Positions 43,681 to 47,364 of a stretch of DNA of 47,364 nt are shown here, piece by piece. The position numbers and the translations under genes were made by a program. Within the stretch, counting starts at the first letter, position 1; every line of letters begins with the position of its first letter. Below the pieces are notes generated by a model. It had not been told where the DNA came from and searched no databases. It was given only the letters and a program-made list of their open reading frames with translations. The stretch spans positions 1 through 47,364 of the forward strand of contig NZ_LSJS01000177.1 of the NCBI RefSeq assembly GCF_001557325.1, in the 5' to 3' direction. This stretch comes from Erythrobacter donghaensis (GTDB lineage Bacteria; Pseudomonadota; Alphaproteobacteria; Sphingomonadales; Sphingomonadaceae).

Positions 43681-45632
43681 TCCTCCCCCACCGGGGGAGG
43701 GGAACCGCGACCCGCAGGGTCGGGGTGGAGGGGCGAGCGGCGCTGCCCCGATAGGCTGGCTTTCGGATCGCGGTCGCTCGCCCCTCCACCACCTTCGGTG
43801 ATCCCCCTCCCCTGAAGGGGAGGATTGAGGTGCAGCACATCCCCCGCCACCAGTGCGCGTGCGGCGGGGCCGCCGAACTGGCCGAGGGTGAAAGTGCTCG
43901 CGCTGCCGAGATAGGGCACCACGTCGAGCCCGCCCGCGACGAGGATATAGCCGCGCATGCCCCCGCCGCCCGCGCGGCCCATGGCGAGGGTCTGGCCCGC
44001 CTTGACCGCAAGCGCCTCGCCGCGCGGAGCGGGAACGCCGTCCAGCGTCGCGCCGAAATCCGCGCCGGTGAGGCAGATCGTCGCGTCGGCCTCGAACAGC
44101 AGCGTCGGCCCGCTGGCGGTGACTTCGAGCCCCGCCGTGCCCTCGGGGTTGCCGAGGATGCGGTTGCCGAGGCGGAAGGAGAGGTCGTCCATCGGCCCGC
44201 TGGGGGGCACGCCCACGTTCCACAGCCCGAGCCGCCCCGGCCAGTCCTGCACCGAGGTCGCCGTCCCCCCGCCGATGACGCGGATCGCGCGGCGCTGGTA
44301 GGCGACGCCCTCGAGCATCCGGGTGGAGACATTGCCGCTGGTGAAGCCCTCGTGCCGCACCACCTCTCGCAGCCATCTGAGGTTGGTCTCGATCCCGTCA
44401 ACCCGCGAGGCTGAGAGCGCGGCCTGCATTGCGGCAATCGCCTCCTCGCGGGTCTCGCCACGCGTGATGAGCTTCGCCAGCATCGGATCGTAGAAGGCGC
44501 TGACCTCGCTGCCCGCCATCACCCAGGTCTCGGCGCGGATGTCCGGCGGGAAGGCGACATTGGTGAGCGTGCCGACGGTCGGGCGGTAGTCCTGTCCGGG
44601 GTCTTCGGCGTAGAGCCGCACCTGCACAGAGTGCCCCCGCGTTGCCGGCGCAGGCGCATCGAGCATCGTGAAATCGCCCGCCGCGCCGCGGATCATCCAC
44701 TCCACCAGATCGATCCCGGTCACCTCCTCGGTGACACCGTGTTCGACCTGGAGGCGGGTGTTCATCTCGAGGAAGAAGAAGTCCTCGCGCGCCGCATCGT
44801 AGAGGAACTCGACCGTCCCCGCCGAGCGATATCCCGCCGCCTCGCCGAGGCGCACGGCGGCGGCGATGAGTTCGGCGCGCTTGGTATCGGAGAGGCACGG
44901 CGCGGGGGCCTCCTCCACCACCTTCTGGTTGCGCCGCTGGAGCGAGCAGTCGCGCTCGCCCAAGGCCATGACGCGGCCCTTGCCATCGCCGAAGATCTGT
45001 ACCTCGAGGTGCCGCGCGCGCGGGACGTAGCGTTCGAGGAACACACCCGCATCGCCGAAGCTCGCCTCGCCCTGGCGGACGACGGCGGCGAAGCCCTCGC
45101 GCACCTGCGCCTCGCTCTCGCAGACGCGCATGCCGATGCCGCCGCCGCCTGCGGTGGCCTTGAGGATGACGGGATAGCCGATCCGCGCCGCCGCCGCCGC
45201 CGCCTCGTCCGCGCCGGTCAGGAGCCCCGTGCCGGGGGCGAGCGGGAGCCCGTGCGCCTCGGCCAACGCGCGGGCGGAATGCTTGAGGCCGAAGGTGCGG
45301 ATGTTTTCCGGCGTCGGCCCGATGAAGGCGATCCCGGCGGCGGCGCAACTTTCGGCGAACTCCGCATTCTCGGCGAGGAAGCCATAGCCCGGGTGGATCG
45401 CGCCTGTCCCGGTCGCCTTGGCGGCGGCGAGAATGGCCTCGACGTTGAGGTAGCTCTGCGCCGCCGGGCCCGGCCCGATGCACACCGCCTCGTCCGCCGC
45501 GCTGACATGGAGCGAGCCTGCGTCGGCCGCGGAATAGACCGCCACCGTCCGCAGCCCCATGGCGCGCGCGGTGCGGATGATCCGCGTCGCGATCGCGCCC
45601 CGGTTGGCGATGAGGACGGTGTCGAAGCTCAT
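42606..45632 (-). CDS. Chimeric frame: urea/guanidine carboxylase N-terminal half joined to ImuB C-terminus
   Basis: One uninterrupted frame of 1008 codons begins at ATG 45632, overlapping the upstream gene's stop by 4 bp. Residues ~1-450 are a biotin carboxylase with 'LIANRGAIATRIIRTARAMG', the ATP loop 'KATAGGGGIGMRV' and 'FLEMNTRLQVEHGVTE'. Residues ~455-600 are the first half of the carboxyltransferase domain of urea/guanidine carboxylase ('TSVQDWPGRLGLWNVGVPPS'). Residues ~604-650 are a translated repeat. Residues ~651-1008 are ImuB. The rest of the carboxyltransferase and the biotin carrier domain are missing, so carboxylase activity is not expected. This is either a deletion fusion or a false assembly join. 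Confidence 0.85.
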   Translation of the reverse strand: MSFDTVLIANRGAIATRIIRTARAMGLRTVAVYSAADAGSLHVSAADEAVCIGPGPAAQSYLNVEAILAAAKATGTGAIHPGYGFLAENAEFAESCAAAGIAFIGPTPENIRTFGLKHSARALAEAHGLPLAPGTGLLTGADEAAAAAARIGYPVILKATAGGGGIGMRVCESEAQVREGFAAVVRQGEASFGDAGVFLERYVPRARHLEVQIFGDGKGRVMALGERDCSLQRRNQKVVEEAPAPCLSDTKRAELIAAAVRLGEAAGYRSAGTVEFLYDAAREDFFFLEMNTRLQVEHGVTEEVTGIDLVEWMIRGAAGDFTMLDAPAPATRGHSVQVRLYAEDPGQDYRPTVGTLTNVAFPPDIRAETWVMAGSEVSAFYDPMLAKLITRGETREEAIAAMQAALSASRVDGIETNLRWLREVVRHEGFTSGNVSTRMLEGVAYQRRAIRVIGGGTATSVQDWPGRLGLWNVGVPPSGPMDDLSFRLGNRILGNPEGTAGLEVTASGPTLLFEADATICLTGADFGATLDGVPAPRGEALAVKAGQTLAMGRAGGGGMRGYILVAGGLDVVPYLGSASTFTLGQFGGPAARALVAGDVLHLNPPLQGRGITEGGGGASDRDPKASLSGQRRSPLHPDPAGRGSPPPVGEDMLRWLADLPVAALRLDDDVLTALRRLGIKRLGELAGVSGAGEEDLAREAAARDALRRRFRNRHSPAANPLLRLDQLLGRVPEPLLPVIARPMPLVQRRLMEPLRHRTPLDTVLADLAADMVRALEARGEGARRLELALWRVDGEVLMRRIELAAATREAAHITRLFAARLDDVDAGFGIELVQLRASWSEPLHLAQADLDAAAEDHGTSLAACIDRLSVRLGPRAVTRPVARASHIPERAQGWQPPLAPVPPSQAGLAFHTRPLKLLDRPEPIAVLHAAPDGVPQRFRWRGEVREVARAEGPERIAPEWWRERSTVRLRDYYRIEDAAGRRYWIYRAGLAGDGRGGVPEWFLQGLCA
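43682..43823. repeat. Palindromic dispersed-repeat element at the fusion junction
   Basis: The 142-bp element is bounded by two hairpins, CCTCCCCC-ACC-GGGGGAGG (43682-43700) and CCCCCTCCCCTGAAGGGGAGG (43803-43823). Inside, GGTGGAGGGGCGAGCG (43724-43739) and CGCTCGCCCCTCCACC (43775-43790) are perfect 16-bp inverted repeats around a 35-base centre. Such elements normally lie between genes. Here it separates carboxylase from ImuB sequence and is translated as a Gly/Arg/Pro-rich linker. Confidence 0.9.
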
Positions 45633-46267
45633 CCCGCCGCCACGATCATCCGCACCGGCGTGGGGTTGAAGCCGTTGCAGGGGTTGTTGATCTGCGGGCA
45701 GTTGGAGACGACCACGATCACGTCCATCTCCGCCCGGAGATCGACCGTGAGGCCGGGCGCGGAGATGCCGTCGACGATGCCGAGCGTCCCGTCATCCTCG
45801 ACGGGCACGTTCATGAAGAAGTTGATGTTGGAGACGATGTCGCGCTTGCCGCGCCCTTGGCGAAGGTTTGCCTCGAGGAAATTGTCGACGCAGGCGTGTT
45901 GATGCCTCGTGTGATGTCCGTAGCGCAAGGTGTTGCTTTCACACGAGCACGCCCCGCCGATCGTGTCGTGATACTCGACCGCGCTGTCGACGATGGTCAT
46001 CAGCGCATTGCCCTCGTTCGAGAGCAGCACGGTGCCGGTGCGCAGGAACAGGTTGCCCTGCGCCGCGACCGTGTCCTGCGCGGAGTAGCGCTCGGCATCG
46101 TCGGCGGCGGAATAGATCAGGAAATCGACCGCCTGGTTGCCCTCGACATCGACGATCCGCAGCACCTCGCCCTTGCGCACATGGTGCAGCCACGGCGCGC
46201 GCGCGGGCACGATCTCGTCGTGGATGATGGAGCCGGTGAGGCCGGAGCGGGCCGGGTCGCTGGACAT
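45629..46267 (-). CDS. Urea-carboxylase-associated protein 2 (carboxyguanidine deiminase subunit, DUF1989)
   Basis: From ATG 46267 the protein has 212 residues. The DUF1989 hallmarks are 'GEVLRIVDVEGNQAVDFLIY', 'TIGGACSCESNTLRYG' with a Cys cluster, 'NINFFMNVPVEDDG' and 'ISAPGLTVDLRAEMDVIVVVSNCPQ'. It pairs with the homologous upstream gene product. These proteins, long linked to urea carboxylase, are now known to form a carboxyguanidine deiminase that turns carboxyguanidine into allophanate. The stop overlaps the carboxylase start by 4 bp. With the carboxylase broken, the pathway should not run. Confidence 0.88.
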   Translation of the reverse strand: MSSDPARSGLTGSIIHDEIVPARAPWLHHVRKGEVLRIVDVEGNQAVDFLIYSAADDAERYSAQDTVAAQGNLFLRTGTVLLSNEGNALMTIVDSAVEYHDTIGGACSCESNTLRYGHHTRHQHACVDNFLEANLRQGRGKRDIVSNINFFMNVPVEDDGTLGIVDGISAPGLTVDLRAEMDVIVVVSNCPQINNPCNGFNPTPVRMIVAAG

Positions 46268-46290
46268 GCTGTTGCTTTCAATCGAAAGGG

Positions 46291-47112
46291 TTAGCGGCGG
46301 TAGTAGTCCTCGGTGTTGAGGTAGGCGCGCAGGCCCTCTGGCGTGGCATTGCGCACGGGATCGTCGTTGGAGGTAACGGCCCCGCGCCATGCGGTGAGGC
46401 GCAGCGGCGTGCTGCGGTATTCCGGGCGCGGGTCGAGGACGTGGGGGCAGTTGGCGATCACCACGATCACCTCCATCTCGGCGCGCAGCAGCACTTCGCG
46501 CCCGGCATCGAACGGGCCGACGAGGGGCGAAATACCGCCGTCGGCCTCGATCCGGGTGCCCTTGAACAGGCTCACCGCCGGGTGGACATCGCGGCGCGTC
46601 AGCCCGTGCTTGGCCGCGCCGAGGATCAGCCGGTCGCGACCGTTGGGATAAGCGCCGGAGTTACGGCCTTCCCCGTATTTCCTGAGGTTGCCGCCCGCAT
46701 TTGACACGCCGCAGAAGGTGTCATGCGTCTCTGCGCCGTCCGCGAGGATGCTCATCAGCACCCGGCCCATGTCCGAGAGCAGCAGCTTGCCCGCGCCCAG
46801 ATAGGCGTTCCACTGGACCTTGACCGTGTCGGCGACGTTCAGCCGCTCGGTCGGCATCTCGGCGTTGAAGATGTTGAGGCTCGCGCAGGCATCGCCCGCC
46901 TTGTCGATCAGCCGCAGCCGCGTGCCGCGCGCCAGCCTGCGCGAGGTGTAGCCGCCGGGGGCGACGGTCTCTTCCCAGACGAGGTCGTCAGCCGCAACAC
47001 CCTCGGGCAGATCGTCCGCCACGGGGGGCAGGATCGGCATGGTCTCGACCCGCGTGCCGCCTTGCGCGCGGGCGTGTTCGCGGGCAGCCTTGGGGTCGGC
47101 GGTTCCGCTCAT
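46291..47112 (-). CDS. Urea-carboxylase-associated protein 1 (carboxyguanidine deiminase subunit, DUF1989)
   Basis: This 273-residue protein is homologous to the next gene's product. 'GTRLRLIDKAGDACASLNIFNA', 'THDTFCGVSNAGGNLRKYGEGRNSG'-region and 'AEMEVIVVIANCPHVLDPRP' are visible, with the Cys/His positions of the family. It is the larger partner of the two-subunit carboxyguanidine deiminase. Its ATG overlaps the stop of the regulator upstream (ATGA), and the gap to the next gene is 23 bp, so the cluster is one operon: regulator, subunit 1, subunit 2, carboxylase. Confidence 0.88.
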   Translation of the reverse strand: MSGTADPKAAREHARAQGGTRVETMPILPPVADDLPEGVAADDLVWEETVAPGGYTSRRLARGTRLRLIDKAGDACASLNIFNAEMPTERLNVADTVKVQWNAYLGAGKLLLSDMGRVLMSILADGAETHDTFCGVSNAGGNLRKYGEGRNSGAYPNGRDRLILGAAKHGLTRRDVHPAVSLFKGTRIEADGGISPLVGPFDAGREVLLRAEMEVIVVIANCPHVLDPRPEYRSTPLRLTAWRGAVTSNDDPVRNATPEGLRAYLNTEDYYRR

Positions 47113-47364
47113 TCAGCGGCCTCCTTGGTGGGGGGAACATCCTGTTCGTGGAGCGGCGGGAGCAGCGCGGTGGTGGTGACCAGCTGCAATTGCTGCACGC
47201 CGCGGATCGCGCGCAGCGCGTCGCACAGCTGCTTGAGCCGCACCGCCGGGCCCTGCACCAGCAGCACCTCGAGCGACTGGTCCTCTTCCAGAAAAACGTG
47301 CTGCGAGGAGATCACCTCCTTGAGGTAGTCGACCTGCGTTTCCGCCAGCTGCTGGTGCAGGGCC
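47109..47364 (-). CDS. NikR-like CopG-family regulator, C-terminal part (truncated by window end)
   Basis: The frame runs off the right edge; 84 residues are visible. They align without gaps to the NikR metal-sensing (ACT-like) domain: 'LAETQVDYLKEVISSQHVFL', then 'SLEVLLVQGPAVRLKQLCDALRAIRGVQ'. Of the four NikR nickel ligands only the first His of HVH is kept ('QHVFLEEDQS' in place of HVH...C). It should therefore not sense nickel in the usual way. As first gene of the guanidine operon it is probably its local regulator. The DNA-binding ribbon-helix-helix part is outside the window. Confidence 0.7.
   Translation of the reverse strand, partial: ALHQQLAETQVDYLKEVISSQHVFLEEDQSLEVLLVQGPAVRLKQLCDALRAIRGVQQLQLVTTTALLPPLHEQDVPPTKEAAE

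Overview
The window reads as a chromosomal segment of a high-GC alphaproteobacterium, most likely Sphingomonadales (Erythrobacteraceae-like). The reasons are the gene families (Coq4-type proteins, type-II LeuA, a phoR-pstCAB-phoU-phoB cluster), an alphaproteobacterial GTTC-N7-GTTC SOS box, dense ATGA/GTGA stop-start overlaps, and dispersed palindromic repeats. Most of it is ordinary core chromosome with a few accessory or rearranged patches.

Layout. 1-2115: end of a corrinoid/siderophore-type ABC importer (binding protein, permease, ATPase). 2112-6626: an accessory patch with a three-gene lipoprotein/small-protein operon on the minus strand and, facing away from it, a TIR-transmembrane-TPR gene coupled to a DUF3052 gene. 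6631-9074: two Coq4-family paralogues flanking a nitroreductase, each with a similar palindromic site upstream. 9185-11036: serB and miaA, diverging with overlapping start codons. 11040-14585: branched-chain amino acid genes ilvB, ilvN and ilvC. 14684-17797: YceI, YHS, an LldD-type flavin oxidase and an I78-like lipoprotein. 17864-19690: a leucine-rich leader peptide followed by leuA. 19785-24750: S9 peptidase, DUF2189 membrane protein, amidohydrolase and nitronate monooxygenase. 24752-26121: an AHH-nuclease-fold protein and its partner. 26187-28568: a small FMN-type flavoprotein and recJ. 28662-28736: tRNA-Glu. 28870-35201: the phosphate regulon cluster, lacking pstS. 35205-42112: extensin-like protein and an SOS-box-preceded DNA repair operon (radical SAM, uracil-DNA glycosylase, dnaE2). 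42203-47364: a PilZ protein and the broken end of a guanidine/urea carboxylase operon.

The most striking observation is one 1008-codon open frame (42606-45632). Its first ~603 codons are the N-terminal half of a urea/guanidine carboxylase and its last ~358 codons are the C-terminal part of ImuB, the Y-family partner of DnaE2. The two halves meet exactly at a ~140-bp palindromic repeat. This is either a repeat-mediated deletion that removed imuA, most of imuB and the rest of the guanidine pathway, or an assembly join across a repeat. A different REP-like palindrome is translated in frame inside dnaE2. Other regulatory signals are a leucine attenuator before leuA, Pho boxes in the phosphate cluster, the LexA-type box, and the shared operator of the two coq4-like genes.
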